A DNA stretch of 64,000 nt from Pelomonas sp051857475 (GCF_051857475.1 NZ_JBPZGZ010000002.1:682001-746000); one strand, 5' to 3'; shown: positions 49,908 to 59,243, counted from the first letter of the stretch. Notes: generated by a model not told the origin, from the letters alone. Made by a program: numbers and translations.

Positions 49908-52900
49908 ATGCGCGTTTTCAGGACCGTGTCGCCCATGATCCCCCGCATCCCTGCGCTGGTCGCCTGCCTGCTGGCCGTCCTGGCCGGGGCGGCCATGGCA
50001 CAGCCGGCGTCCAGCGCTCTGGAGCCCCAGTTCGCCACCGTCGCCGTGCCGCGCGACGTGGTGGGCAGCCTGGCCCAGGACCGCCAGGGCCTGATCTGGG
50101 CTGGCACCAGCGACGGTCTGGCGCGCTTTGACGGCTACCGGCTGCGCCCCATCGAGCGCGAAGGCGCCACAGCCGTGCAGCGCAACCTCGGCTGGGTGCG
50201 CTCGCTGGCGCCAGCCGCCGACGGTGGCATGTGGATAGGCACCGAGGTCAACGGCCTGGCCCGCTACGAGCCCGCCTTCGACCGCGTGCGCATGCTGGGC
50301 AGCGGCAGCGAACACCCGACGCCCATCCGCGCCCTCGCCGAGGACGGTGCCGGCCGCGTCTGGGTGGGCACCCTGGGCCAGGGCCTGCTGCGCTACGAGC
50401 CCAAGGCGGGTCGTTTCGAAACCGAAGCCCTGCTCGTCGACGGCGAGGCCGAGCGGCGCGTGCTGGCCCTGACCGTCGGCCGCGACGGCTCGCTGTGGGC
50501 CGGCCACTGGCGCGGCCTTGCCCACCGGGGCGCCGACGGCCATTGGACGGTCCTGCCGCTGCCCGACGGCCCGATCGGCATCAGCACCCTGCTGGAGGAT
50601 CGCGACGGCCGGCTCTGGTTCGGCAGCGTGGACGGCCGCGTCGGCCGCATTGACGCCGGCGGCGAACCGCATTGGCTGGCGGCGCGCTTCAAGGGCGGCG
50701 CCCAGGCCCTCGCCCAGGGCCAGGACGGCATGGTCTGGGCCGGCCTGACCGACGGCATCGCCTGGCTGGACGGCGCCAGCGGCACCCTGTTGCGCCAGCT
50801 GCGCCACAACCCCCATCTGCCCGGCGGCCTGGCCGGCAACGACGTCAATGTGCTGCTGCGCGACCAGACCGGCGCCATGTGGGTGGGCGGCTATGGCGTC
50901 GGCCTGCAGCGCCATCAGCAGCACCCGGCCCTGGCCGTGCGCGGCCCCGATGCCGACCCGAACAGCCCGCTGGCCAGCAGCGACCTGCGCGGCCTGCTGC
51001 CCCGCCGCGACGGCCTGCTGATGGTGGCCACCCACAGCGGCCCGGTGGCCCTGCTGGACGAGCAGCTGCGCACCGTCGGCCGCTGGCCGCGCGAGGCCGA
51101 CACGCCGGTGGACAACCTCGCCGAAGGGCCGGACGGCAGCGTCTGGCTGGTGGCCAACGGCCGCCTGGAGCGCCGCGAGCCGCGCACTGCCCGCCTGCTT
51201 GCCGGCTGGACGCTGGAAGGCGGGCGGGCCCATCGCGTGCTGGCCTTGCCGGGTGGCGAGGTCTGGGTCGGCATGCAGGACGGCCTCTACCGCCTGGCCT
51301 CGCCCCAGGCTTCACGCGTCGAACGCATGCGCCGTGACGATGGCGAGCCGCTGCGCGGCGGCGTGCATGCGCTGCGGGTGGACCCGCGCAACGGCCAGCT
51401 CTGGGTGGGCGCCCTGGCCGGCCTGTTCCGCTGGGATGGCCAGCACCTGGCCGAAGTGCACAGCGCGCCGGGCGAGGCCCTGGGCTTCCCCGCCGTGCTG
51501 GGCCTGCTGCTGACGCGCGACGGCAGCCTCTATGTGGACACTGCCGTCAGCGGCCTGCACCGCCTCAAGGGCTATGACGAGCAGGGCCGCGCGCGCTTCG
51601 AGCGCATCAGCGAGCGCATGGGCGCGCCCGGCCGACCCTTCGGCGTCAACCTGCACGAAGACAGCAAGGGCCGGGTGTGGAGCCAGCAGTCCGTCTACGA
51701 CCCCATCGCCAACCGCCTGGACGAGCTCAGCGGCTCCGAAGGGCCGCCCATGGGCACGCCGCGCTTCTTCGCCGACGCTGCCCTGCCCGACGGCCGCCTG
51801 CTCTTCAGCGGCAGCCGCGGCCTGCTCGTCATCGAGCCGCTGGCCTTCATGCCCTCGCGCTACGCGCCGCCGGTCGTCGTCAGCAGCCTGCGCCGCAACG
51901 GCCAGCTCTTCCAGCCCGAGCAGGACCTGCAAAAGGGCTTGCAGCTGCCGGCGGGCACGCGCAGCTTCGCCGTCGAATTCGCCGCCCTGGACTACATCGA
52001 CCCGGCCAAGCTGCGCTACATGATGCGGCTGGAAGGCTGGGACTCGGAATGGACCTTCACCGATGCCAGCGCCCGCTTTGCAAGCTACGGCGGCCTGCAG
52101 CCGGGCCGCTACCGGCTGGAGGTCTATGCCACCAACCACCACGGCATGTGGGGCGACCGCCCGCTGCTGCTCGACATCGAACTGCTGCCGGCCTGGTGGC
52201 AGATGCGCTGGGCCCAGGCCGCGGTGCTGCTGGCGTTGGCTGCCCTGGCCTGGCTGCTGCTGCGCTGGGGCGTGGCGCGGCGCACCTTGCAGCTGAGCCG
52301 CCGCGAGGCCGACCTGCAGGCCCTGGTGGACCAGCGCACCGCCGAGCTGCGCGAGGCCAGCACCACCGACCCGCTGACCGGCCTGCGCAACCGCCGCTAC
52401 CTGGACTCGCGCGTCGCCTCCGACCTGCAGCTGTCCCTGCGCCACTACACCGAGCCGCGCCACAACAGCCGCGACGACGAGGCCGACCTCCTCGTCATGC
52501 TGATGGACCTCGATCACTTCAAGCGCATCAACGACCGCCATGGCCACGCGGCGGGCGACCAGGTGCTGGTCGAGTTCGCGCGCCGCCTGCGCACGGTCTT
52601 CCGCGAGAGCGACGTGCTGGTGCGCTGGGGCGGCGAGGAGTTCCTGGCCCTGGCCCGCGGCGGCGCGCGCGACGGCGCCGCCGAGCTCGCGGCACGCTTC
52701 TGCGCCACCGTGCGCGAGCAGCCCTTCACCCTGCCCGACGGCAGCACCCTGCCTGTCACCGTGTCCATCGGCTTCGCGGTCTTCCCCCTCGACCCCGATG
52801 CGCCGCGGGCCTGGGACTGGGATGCCACGCTGAGCCTGGCCGACGCCGCCCTCTACGCGGCCAAGGCTCAGGGTCGCGACGGCTTTGTGGGCACGCTGCG

Positions 52901-53000
52901 CGCCGAGGGCCTGCGACCCGACGAGCTGGGCGCCGACACCGAAACCTGGTTGAACGAGAGGCGGCTGCAGGTGAGGCGCGGCACGGCCGAGACCGTCTGA
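49908..53000 (+). CDS. Propeller-domain receptor fused to a diguanylate cyclase (GGDEF)
   Basis: The 1030-residue protein (ATG 49908; ATG 49935 is equally possible) has a signal peptide (IPRIPALVACLLAVLAGAAMAQ). Two-component-regulator propeller repeats follow (about 30-640; e.g. DRQGLIWAGTSDGLARFDG and GRVWVGTLGQGLLRYE), then a Y_Y_Y domain (YMMRLEGWDSEWTFT...LQPGRYRLEVYATNHHGMWG). A single membrane helix (near 770) leads to a short coiled coil and GGDEF (DPLTGLRNRRYLDSR, active site RWGGEEF, and an inhibitory RxxD motif, RESD, five residues before it). It should sense an external signal and make cyclic di-GMP. Confidence 0.92.
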   Translation: MRVFRTVSPMIPRIPALVACLLAVLAGAAMAQPASSALEPQFATVAVPRDVVGSLAQDRQGLIWAGTSDGLARFDGYRLRPIEREGATAVQRNLGWVRSLAPAADGGMWIGTEVNGLARYEPAFDRVRMLGSGSEHPTPIRALAEDGAGRVWVGTLGQGLLRYEPKAGRFETEALLVDGEAERRVLALTVGRDGSLWAGHWRGLAHRGADGHWTVLPLPDGPIGISTLLEDRDGRLWFGSVDGRVGRIDAGGEPHWLAARFKGGAQALAQGQDGMVWAGLTDGIAWLDGASGTLLRQLRHNPHLPGGLAGNDVNVLLRDQTGAMWVGGYGVGLQRHQQHPALAVRGPDADPNSPLASSDLRGLLPRRDGLLMVATHSGPVALLDEQLRTVGRWPREADTPVDNLAEGPDGSVWLVANGRLERREPRTARLLAGWTLEGGRAHRVLALPGGEVWVGMQDGLYRLASPQASRVERMRRDDGEPLRGGVHALRVDPRNGQLWVGALAGLFRWDGQHLAEVHSAPGEALGFPAVLGLLLTRDGSLYVDTAVSGLHRLKGYDEQGRARFERISERMGAPGRPFGVNLHEDSKGRVWSQQSVYDPIANRLDELSGSEGPPMGTPRFFADAALPDGRLLFSGSRGLLVIEPLAFMPSRYAPPVVVSSLRRNGQLFQPEQDLQKGLQLPAGTRSFAVEFAALDYIDPAKLRYMMRLEGWDSEWTFTDASARFASYGGLQPGRYRLEVYATNHHGMWGDRPLLLDIELLPAWWQMRWAQAAVLLALAALAWLLLRWGVARRTLQLSRREADLQALVDQRTAELREASTTDPLTGLRNRRYLDSRVASDLQLSLRHYTEPRHNSRDDEADLLVMLMDLDHFKRINDRHGHAAGDQVLVEFARRLRTVFRESDVLVRWGGEEFLALARGGARDGAAELAARFCATVREQPFTLPDGSTLPVTVSIGFAVFPLDPDAPRAWDWDATLSLADAALYAAKAQGRDGFVGTLRAEGLRPDELGADTETWLNERRLQVRRGTAETV

Positions 53001-53024
53001 CCGCTGCGCCGAGAATGCGCAGCC

Positions 53025-53555
53025 ATGAAGAACACCCGTCTCCTTGCGCTGGCCGCCTGCCTGCTGGCCAGCTCCGCCGCGCAGGCGGCATCCCTCACCG
53101 CCCAACTCACCGCGCGGTCGGCCCTGATCGGCCTGCAGATCGCCGCCAAGAAACGCGAGGCCAAGGGCGTGCTGCCGGCGGTTCAGAACGCCTGCATCCA
53201 GGCCCTGCAGCCCGACGAGCTGTACCCGACCACGGAGAAGGTCGTCGCCGAGTCCCTGAGCGCCGACGAGCTGGCCGCGGCCGAGCAGTTCTTCAACGCG
53301 GTTTCCGGGCGCAAATACGCCCTGCACGGCCTGCTGGGCATCTACACGACGCTGGGCGAGCAGCCGCCCGAGCCCTATCCCGCCATCACGGCCGAGGATG
53401 GCAAGGCCATCGAGGCCTTCACCGCCTCACCGGCCGGCCAGGCCCTGCTCAAGCGCCAGGTGCTGCAGGCACCGGCGGCCCAGCTGGCCTATGAGGCCCG
53501 CATCCAGGAGCTGGTCAAGCGCTGCCAGGCCATCAAGCCGGAGCGCGCGGACTAG
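53025..53555 (+). CDS. Exported protein of unknown function (DUF2059-like)
   Basis: The 176-residue protein has a signal peptide (NTRLLALAACLLASSAAQA). The helical mature part has ACIQALQPDELYPTTEKVVAESLSADELAAAEQFFNAVSGRKY and IEAFTASPAGQALLK, a pattern resembling DUF2059-type exported proteins. The role is unknown. It starts 24 bases after the GGDEF gene's stop, so the two are probably co-transcribed. The end overlaps the convergent glycosylase-like gene by 23 bases. Confidence 0.72.
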   Translation: MKNTRLLALAACLLASSAAQAASLTAQLTARSALIGLQIAAKKREAKGVLPAVQNACIQALQPDELYPTTEKVVAESLSADELAAAEQFFNAVSGRKYALHGLLGIYTTLGEQPPEPYPAITAEDGKAIEAFTASPAGQALLKRQVLQAPAAQLAYEARIQELVKRCQAIKPERAD

Positions 53556-54138
53556 GGCCTGTCAAAGCCTGAGCCACGGCCAGGCGCAGCGCCGGCAGCA
53601 CCTCGGCCTCGAACCAGGGCCTTCGCTTCAGCCAGTTCTGGTTGCGCGGGCTGGGATGGGGCAGGGGCAGCAGGCCACGCGCCAGGCCTTCGCGCCAGCC
53701 GGTGACCGCCTCGTCCACCGAGGCCTTGCGCTGCAGATGCCAGGACAGGGCGTACTGCCCGATGGCCAATGTCAGCCGGATGTGGGGCAGGGCATCCAGC
53801 ACCTGCCGTCGCCACAGCGGCGCACATTCAGGCCGCGGCGGCAGGTCGCCCGAAGCGGCCTTGCCGGGGAAGCACAGGCCCATGGGGAAGATGGCAAAGC
53901 AGGCGGGGTCGTAGAAGGTCTCTCGCGACACGCCCAGCCAGGCGCGCAGGCGGTCGCCGCTGGCGTCGTCGAAGGGCCGGCCCTTTTCATGAGCGATGCG
54001 GCCCGGTGCCTGGCTGGCAATCAGGATGGGTGCACGGTGGTCGAGCTGGAAGATGGGCTTGGCGCCCAGCGGCAGTGCCGGTTCGCAATGCGTGCAGGCG
54101 CGCAGTTCAGGCAGCAGGCGCGCGAGCGACGTCGCCAC
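53533..54138 (-). CDS. Uracil-DNA-glycosylase family protein
   Basis: The 201-residue protein starts at GTG 54138, five bases after the dienelactone hydrolase stop. It has the uracil-DNA-glycosylase superfamily motifs: PILIASQAPGRIAHEKGRPFDDASGDRLRAWLG (Gly-rich, like motif A), RLTLAIGQYALSW, and the distal HPSPRNQNW. RACTHCEP near the N-terminus suggests one end of an iron-sulfur or zinc cluster. Members remove uracil or related bases from DNA. It is translationally linked to the upstream hydrolase, with no obvious shared function. Confidence 0.8.
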   Translation of the reverse strand: MATSLARLLPELRACTHCEPALPLGAKPIFQLDHRAPILIASQAPGRIAHEKGRPFDDASGDRLRAWLGVSRETFYDPACFAIFPMGLCFPGKAASGDLPPRPECAPLWRRQVLDALPHIRLTLAIGQYALSWHLQRKASVDEAVTGWREGLARGLLPLPHPSPRNQNWLKRRPWFEAEVLPALRLAVAQALTGPSPRAPA

Positions 54139-54142
54139 CCGT

Positions 54143-54838
54143 TCAGGCCAGGTGCTGCCCGAAGAAACGCATCGCCCGGTCCCAGGCCTGCCGGGCCCAG
54201 GCGGCGTCGTACTGGGTCTTGGCGATGCGGCCCGGCCCCTGGGCCTCCTCGTTGGCAAAACCGTGATGGGCCAGGTAGCGGTGGGCCTCGTAGCGCACGC
54301 CGGACTCGGCCAGCTTGGCCTCGAGGGCGTCCACGCCGGCGATGGGGAAGAACTCGTCCTGGGTCGCCCAATGGGCCTGCAGGGGCAGCTTGATCTTGCT
54401 GGCGTCCACATACTCGACCGGCGGCATGCCGTACCAGACGACGGCCGCGTCGGCCTCGGGCACGAGGGTGGAAGACAGCACCGTCAGGGCGCCACCCATG
54501 CAATAGCCGGTGATGCCGACCTTGCCGCTGCCGAGCCCGAGGCTCTTCAGATGGGCGACGGCGCCCCGCACGTCCTGCGAGGCAGCGTCGCCGAAGTTCA
54601 GGCCCGTCATCAGGTGGTGGGCCTCTTCCTCCTCGACGGTGTGCTTGCCGCGGTAGAGGTCGGGCACCAGGGCCGTGAAGCCGGCCGAGGCGAAACGCTC
54701 GGCGACGCCACGGATCTGGTCGTTCAGGCCCCACCACTCCTGGATGACGACCACGGCGCCCAGGGGCTGGGCGGCCTCGGCCAGATAACCGGACACGCTG
54801 GCGCCATCGGGGCGCTGGAACTGGATCGTCTGGGCCAT
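54143..54838 (-). CDS. Dienelactone hydrolase family protein
   Basis: The 231-residue protein (ATG 54838) is a cysteine-type alpha/beta hydrolase: VIQEWWGLNDQIRGVAERFA with the conserved Glu34, the nucleophile in ITGYCMGGALTV (Cys113), an acid in WATQDEFFP and the histidine in YLAHHGFANE. Dienelactone hydrolases open lactones in aromatic degradation; many paralogues act on other esters. The gene has its own upstream gap facing ribA, with which it diverges. Confidence 0.92.
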   Translation of the reverse strand: MAQTIQFQRPDGASVSGYLAEAAQPLGAVVVIQEWWGLNDQIRGVAERFASAGFTALVPDLYRGKHTVEEEEAHHLMTGLNFGDAASQDVRGAVAHLKSLGLGSGKVGITGYCMGGALTVLSSTLVPEADAAVVWYGMPPVEYVDASKIKLPLQAHWATQDEFFPIAGVDALEAKLAESGVRYEAHRYLAHHGFANEEAQGPGRIAKTQYDAAWARQAWDRAMRFFGQHLA

Positions 54839-54912
54839 GCAAACCTCCTGGAAGCCGGTTGGGGGCGACAGCCTAACCCGGGCGACAGCGGGTTTTCCCC
54901 GCGAGGGGGACA

Positions 54913-55539
54913 ATGGCACCCGTCATGAAGATCGAACGCATCGTTTCCACCCGCCTGCCGACGCCCTATGGCGAGTTCGCCATCCACGGTTTCCGTGAGG
55001 ACGACACCGGCCAGGAGCATGTCGTGCTGAGCATGGGCGACCTGACGGGCCAGCCCGGCGACGAGCCGCCGCTGGTGCGCGTGCACTCCGAATGCATGAC
55101 GGGCGAGGTCTTCGGCTCGCTGCGTTGCGACTGCCGGCCCCAGCTGGAAAGCGCCATGAAGCGCATCGCCGCCCAGGGTCGTGGCGCCATCATCTACATG
55201 CGCGGCCACGAGGGCCGGGGCATCGGCCTGGTGCAGAAGCTGCGCGCCTACGCCGAACAGGACGCCGGTGCCGACACCATCGAGGCCAATGCCCAGCTCG
55301 GCCTGCCCATCGACGCGCGCCGCTACGACGCCGCCGCCTGCATGCTGCGCTCCCTGGGCGTGCAGCGCATCCGCCTGCTGACCAACAACCCGCTGAAGAT
55401 GGCCGCCCTGGCCGAATTCGGCATCGACGTGGTGGAGCGCGAAGCCTCGCTGACGCGGCCCAGCCCCGAGAACGAGAAATACCTGCGCACCAAGGCCGAG
55501 TCCATGGGCCACCACGACCTCGGTCATCTCTTCGAATAA
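54913..55539 (+). CDS. ribA: GTP cyclohydrolase II
   Basis: The protein has 208 residues from the first ATG (54913) or 204 from ATG 54925; family length is about 200. Zinc cysteines lie in SECMTGEVFGSLRCDCRPQL, followed by IIYMRGHEGRGIGLVQKLRAYAEQD (GTP binding, catalytic Arg), LPIDARRYDAAACMLRSLG, and LLTNNPLKMAAL. It opens GTP to the first riboflavin precursor. The gene stands alone rather than in a rib cluster; no FMN riboswitch is visible upstream. Confidence 0.95.
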   Translation: MAPVMKIERIVSTRLPTPYGEFAIHGFREDDTGQEHVVLSMGDLTGQPGDEPPLVRVHSECMTGEVFGSLRCDCRPQLESAMKRIAAQGRGAIIYMRGHEGRGIGLVQKLRAYAEQDAGADTIEANAQLGLPIDARRYDAAACMLRSLGVQRIRLLTNNPLKMAALAEFGIDVVEREASLTRPSPENEKYLRTKAESMGHHDLGHLFE

Positions 55540-55540
55540 A

Positions 55541-55572
55541 AGGCCAAGGCCGCGCGAAAGCGGCCCTGGCCT
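55541..55572 (+). terminator. Hairpin after ribA
   Basis: Left arm at 55541-55553 (AGGCCAAGGCCGC) and right arm at 55560-55572 (GCGGCCCTGGCCT) pair over 12 of 13 bases around a six-base loop, starting two bases after the stop codon. A T tract is missing, so efficient intrinsic termination is uncertain. Confidence 0.55.
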
Positions 55573-55632
55573 GTGGCTCGGCTAGACCGGGCTTGGCATC
55601 TCGCGACGCTTCACCCGCAAGCCCTTGCGCAG

Positions 55633-55869
55633 TCAGCGGTTCTTGGAGCCCTGCTGCTGGCCGGACTGACCTGACTTGTCGCGCTGCTGGTCCTGCTGGC
55701 TGTCACGGCCAATGGACTGGCCACTCTGACCGCCTTGCTGAGGCGAATTGCTGCCCGAACCCTGCTGGTTCTGTTGGCCGGGGCTCTGATCGCGCTGCTG
55801 ACCGCCTTGCTGGACGTTCTGTCCGCCCTGGGACTGTTGCTTGTCGCTGGATTGACGTTGGTTGGCCAT
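55633..55869 (-). CDS. Gln/Gly/Ser-rich hydrophilic small protein
   Basis: The 78-residue protein from ATG 55869 consists almost entirely of Gln, Gly, Ser, Asn and charged residues (e.g. GGQNVQQGGQQRDQSPGQQNQ; GGQSGQSIGRDSQQDQQRDK), without hydrophobic core. It is probably disordered. The start is preceded by GGAAACGAC. Similar low-complexity small proteins in Burkholderiales are sometimes stress-related (weak recollection). It is convergent with ribA. Confidence 0.6.
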   Translation of the reverse strand: MANQRQSSDKQQSQGGQNVQQGGQQRDQSPGQQNQQGSGSNSPQQGGQSGQSIGRDSQQDQQRDKSGQSGQQQGSKNR

Positions 55870-56053
55870 GTCGTTTCCTTCAGAAGATCGGCGGCACACC
55901 GTGCACCGCCGTCTTCACTACCTTAGGCTTCTGACGTTCCATGCCTGTAGGAGAAGACGCCGGATACAACCGTGAAGCGCAAGCTGGGGAGACGAGTTGT
56001 GCCGTTAGGCGACGAGACGGCCACGAGCCACAAGAACTGCAACGAGTCGTTGT

Positions 56054-56884
56054 TCAGCTGCGTTTGTGCTGGCCGCGATAGCCACTCGGGCTCAGGCCAT
56101 GGCGGCGGCGAAAGCGCTGCGTGAAATAGAAGGGGCTGGCAAAGCCCACCATCTCGGCGATTTCGGCCACGGGCTGGCCGGTGGTGCGCAGATAGTGGGC
56201 CGCCATTTCCAGGCGCCGGTCTTCCATATAGGCCTGGGGCGAACGGCCGGTGCCGCGGCGGAACAGCAGGCAGAACTGCGAGCGCGACAGGCCCGCGATC
56301 TCGGCCAGCTGGTCGACATTCACCGAGGTGGCCAGATCGCAGTGGAAGTATTCCAGCACGCGCTCGATGCGGGGGTCTACCGGGCTGGCGCCGCTCGGGC
56401 TGGTGGCTGCTGACGCCACCCGCAGCACAAAGGCTTCGAGCAATGCCTCGACGATGGCTTCACGCTGAGGCAGGTCGGGTTCGGTGAGATTGAAGCGATG
56501 CGCCGCCTCCAGCTGCGAGGCCAGCTCGACACGCAGCGACACGTTCGTCACGCCGTGGGACTGCCAGGGCCGCGAGGGCTCGAACCAGTCCAGCTGCTCG
56601 CCCAGCCGGGGCGTCATCCGAAAATGCAGCCAGTAGAACTCCCAGCCCATGCGTGGGTCGGGGATGCGGTAGTTGCGCCGGTGGCCGGGCGCGAGCAGCA
56701 GCAGCTCGCCGACGCTGGTCTGCACCGTCTCGTTGGCGAAGCGGACCTCGCCTTTCCCTCTGAGCGTGAAGTAGCCGTTCCAGTGCGCGAGATTGCCTTC
56801 CACCCACTGGCGCGGCTCGGAGCGGCTGTTGAAATAGCCCGTCATGGGCATCATGGGCCCGGTCGATCCGATCACACCTCGCAT
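56054..56884 (-). CDS. AraC-family transcriptional regulator
   Basis: The 276-residue protein has an N-terminal cupin-like sensing domain (VRFANETVQTSVGELLLLAPGHRRNYR; MGWEFYWLHFRM) and a C-terminal double helix-turn-helix (about 175-276: VDQLAEIAGLSRSQFCLLFRRGTGRSPQAYMEDRRLEMAAHYL, then PVAEIAEMVGFASPFYFTQRFRRRHGLSPSGYR). It is divergent from the GH3 beta-glucosidase with 100 bases between, so it probably activates that gene in response to an oligosaccharide or glucoside (inference). Confidence 0.93.
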   Translation of the reverse strand: MRGVIGSTGPMMPMTGYFNSRSEPRQWVEGNLAHWNGYFTLRGKGEVRFANETVQTSVGELLLLAPGHRRNYRIPDPRMGWEFYWLHFRMTPRLGEQLDWFEPSRPWQSHGVTNVSLRVELASQLEAAHRFNLTEPDLPQREAIVEALLEAFVLRVASAATSPSGASPVDPRIERVLEYFHCDLATSVNVDQLAEIAGLSRSQFCLLFRRGTGRSPQAYMEDRRLEMAAHYLRTTGQPVAEIAEMVGFASPFYFTQRFRRRHGLSPSGYRGQHKRS

Positions 56885-56984
56885 CGGCCGATGTTATAGG
56901 TGGATCGCCCGCGCGGCGATTCACGCCCGTCCCGGCCGTCCCTAGAGTCGCCGTCGCTCACAACGACAACAACGGAGACTCCCG
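56885..56984. promoter_or_regulatory. Divergent promoter region of AraC regulator and beta-glucosidase
   Basis: This 100-base space between the divergent starts presumably holds the AraC-family operator. An AACAACGGAG sequence at 56965-56975 serves as ribosome-binding site for the beta-glucosidase. I could not recognise a specific operator repeat. Confidence 0.4.
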
Positions 56985-59243
56985 ATGGCCCGACTTCTCC
57001 CGCTCGCAGCCGCGATCAGCCTGCTGGCCGGCACCGCGTTCGCCGCGCCGCCCGATCCCGTGGCCCAACGTGCCCAGGCCCTGCTGGCACGCATGACGCT
57101 GGAAGAGAAGATCGGCCAGCTGACCCAGCTGGGCGCCGAAGTGCCCGGCCCAAACCAGGAGAAGCCCGAGGAGCTCATCCGTGCCGGCAAGGCGGGTTCG
57201 GTGCTGTGGACCATTGACTCCGACCTCATCGCCCGACTGCAGCGCGTGGCGGTCCAGGAGAGCCGCCTGGGCATCCCGCTGCTGTTCGGCTACGACGTCA
57301 TCCACGGCTACAAGAATGTCTTTCCCGTGCCGCTGGGCATGGCCGCGACGTGGGACCCGGCGCTGGTGGAACGCTCGCAGGCCATCGCGGCCAGGGAGTC
57401 GTGGACGGCCGGCATCAACTGGACCTTCACGCCCATGGTCGACATCGCCCGCGATGCGCGCTGGGGCCGCATCGTGGAAGGTGCGGGTGAAGACACTTTT
57501 CTGGGCATCGCCATGGCGCGCGCCCAGGTGCGTGGCCTGCAGGGGCCGGCGCTGGGCACGCCCGAGCGGGTGCTGACCAGCGTCAAGCATTTCGCGGCCT
57601 ATGGCGCGGCCGACGGCGGGCGCGACTACGACTCGGTCTATGTGCCCGAGGTGCTGCTGCAGAACGTCTACTTCCCGCCCTTCCGCGCCGCTGTCGAGGC
57701 CGGTGCCGGCACCGTCATGTCGGCCTACATGACGCTGAACGACGTGCCCGCCTCGGGCAACCGCTGGCTGCTGCGCGACGTGCTGCGCCAGGACATGGGC
57801 TTCAAGGGCTTTGTCATCAGCGACGCCTTCGCCGTGCAGTCGTTGGAGAACCATGGCTATGCGGCCGACAACGCCGATGCCGCCGCCCGCGGCCTGCAGG
57901 CCGGCGTCAACATGGACATGGCCAGCAACAGCTATATGCGCCAGCTGCCGGCCCTGGTGAAGGCCGGCAAGCTGCCGCAGCGCGTGGTGGATGACGCCGT
58001 GCGCGATGTGCTGACGGTCAAGCTGCGCATGGGCCTGTTCGAGAAGCCCTACGGCGACCCGGCCCGCAAGGAAGCCGTCTTCAACGACCCCGCCCACCGC
58101 GCCGCCACGCGCGAGGCCGCACAGCGCTCCATCGTGCTGCTGCGCAACGAGGGCCGCGCCTTGCCCCTCGCGGCTGCGCTGAAGCGCATCGCCGTCATCG
58201 GCCCATTGGGCGACAGCGGCGAAGACATCAAGGGCTCGTGGACGGTCGAGAAGGGCGCGGGCGTCACGGTGCTGGAAGGCATCAAGGCGCGCTGGCCCCA
58301 GGCCGAGGTGACGTTCTCGCGCGGCGGTGACATGCAGCGTGCCTACGCCCTGCCCTGGGACGCCAACGACGGCAAGCCCGCTCCGGCCCTGATGCCCGCT
58401 GCCGAACAGCAGGCCGAACTGGCCCAGGCCGTGGAGGCCGCGCGCCAGGCCGACACAGTGGTCATGGTGCTGGGCGAGCGCGCCAACATGAGCGGCGAGG
58501 CCGCCTCGGTGGCGTCCCTGGCCCTGCAGGGCAACCAGCAGGCCCTGCTGCAAGCGGTGGTCGCCACGGGCAAGCCGGTGGTGCTGGTGCTGTTGAACGG
58601 CAGGCCGCTGGACATCGCCTGGGCCGACGCCCATGTGCCGGCCATCGTCGAGGCCTGGTTCCCGGGCAGCGAAGGTGGCCATGCGATTGCCGACGTTCTC
58701 AGCGGCGCCGTCAACCCGGGCGGCAAGCTGCCGGTGAGCTGGCCGCGCAGCACCGGCCATGTGCCGGCCTACTACAACCACAACCTCACCCACGCCAACG
58801 AGGCCGACCGCAATTTCACGTCGCGCTATTCGACCGACGCGCCCTCCTCGCCCCTGTACCCCTTTGGCCATGGCCTGAGCTACACGACGTTTGCCTATGG
58901 CGCGCCCACGCTGGACCGCACGACGGCCCGCGCGGGCGAACCCGTGAAGGTCAGCGTCAAGGTGCGCAACACCGGCGCGGTCGCCGGCGACGAGGTGGTG
59001 CAGCTCTACATCCACCAGCGCGCCGGCAGCGCCGCGCGGCCGCAGCGCGAGCTCAAGGGCTTCCAGCGCGTGAACCTGCAACCGGGCGCCGAGCAGACCG
59101 TGAGCTTCACGCTGGGCCGCGAAGAGCTGAAGTTCTGGAGCCCGGCCACCATGGCCTGGGGCGTCGAGCCTGGCGCCTTCGATGTCTGGGTGGGTGGCAG
59201 CTCGACCGCCCAGGCCCACGCAGAGTTCCGCTTGACGCGCTGA
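56985..59243 (+). CDS. bglX: Periplasmic beta-glucosidase, GH3 family
   Basis: The 752-residue protein has a signal peptide (residues 1-20, ending AFA). GH3 landmarks follow: MTLEEKIGQLTQLG, LLFGYDVIHGYKNVFPVPLG, DIARDARWGRIVEGAGED, VKHFAAYGAADGGRDYD and the nucleophile Asp280 in FVISDAFAVQSL. The C-terminal half has the GH3 alpha/beta sandwich (GEDIKGSWTVEK; WFPGSEGGHAIADVL) and a fibronectin-III-like domain (VRNTGAVAGDEVVQLYIHQRAG...KGFQRVNLQPGAEQTVSF). It hydrolyses beta-glucosides in the periplasm. Length and layout equal E. coli BglX. Confidence 0.95.
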   Translation: MARLLPLAAAISLLAGTAFAAPPDPVAQRAQALLARMTLEEKIGQLTQLGAEVPGPNQEKPEELIRAGKAGSVLWTIDSDLIARLQRVAVQESRLGIPLLFGYDVIHGYKNVFPVPLGMAATWDPALVERSQAIAARESWTAGINWTFTPMVDIARDARWGRIVEGAGEDTFLGIAMARAQVRGLQGPALGTPERVLTSVKHFAAYGAADGGRDYDSVYVPEVLLQNVYFPPFRAAVEAGAGTVMSAYMTLNDVPASGNRWLLRDVLRQDMGFKGFVISDAFAVQSLENHGYAADNADAAARGLQAGVNMDMASNSYMRQLPALVKAGKLPQRVVDDAVRDVLTVKLRMGLFEKPYGDPARKEAVFNDPAHRAATREAAQRSIVLLRNEGRALPLAAALKRIAVIGPLGDSGEDIKGSWTVEKGAGVTVLEGIKARWPQAEVTFSRGGDMQRAYALPWDANDGKPAPALMPAAEQQAELAQAVEAARQADTVVMVLGERANMSGEAASVASLALQGNQQALLQAVVATGKPVVLVLLNGRPLDIAWADAHVPAIVEAWFPGSEGGHAIADVLSGAVNPGGKLPVSWPRSTGHVPAYYNHNLTHANEADRNFTSRYSTDAPSSPLYPFGHGLSYTTFAYGAPTLDRTTARAGEPVKVSVKVRNTGAVAGDEVVQLYIHQRAGSAARPQRELKGFQRVNLQPGAEQTVSFTLGREELKFWSPATMAWGVEPGAFDVWVGGSSTAQAHAEFRLTR

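Noticed and set aside
51312..53327. Minus-strand 670-codon frame opposite the GGDEF gene
   Set aside because: Antisense shadow of a high-GC gene; composition Gly/Gln/Ala/Val without domain motifs.
54840..54912. FMN riboswitch before ribA
   Set aside because: The gap is under 80 bases and shows none of the conserved RFN-element sequence.
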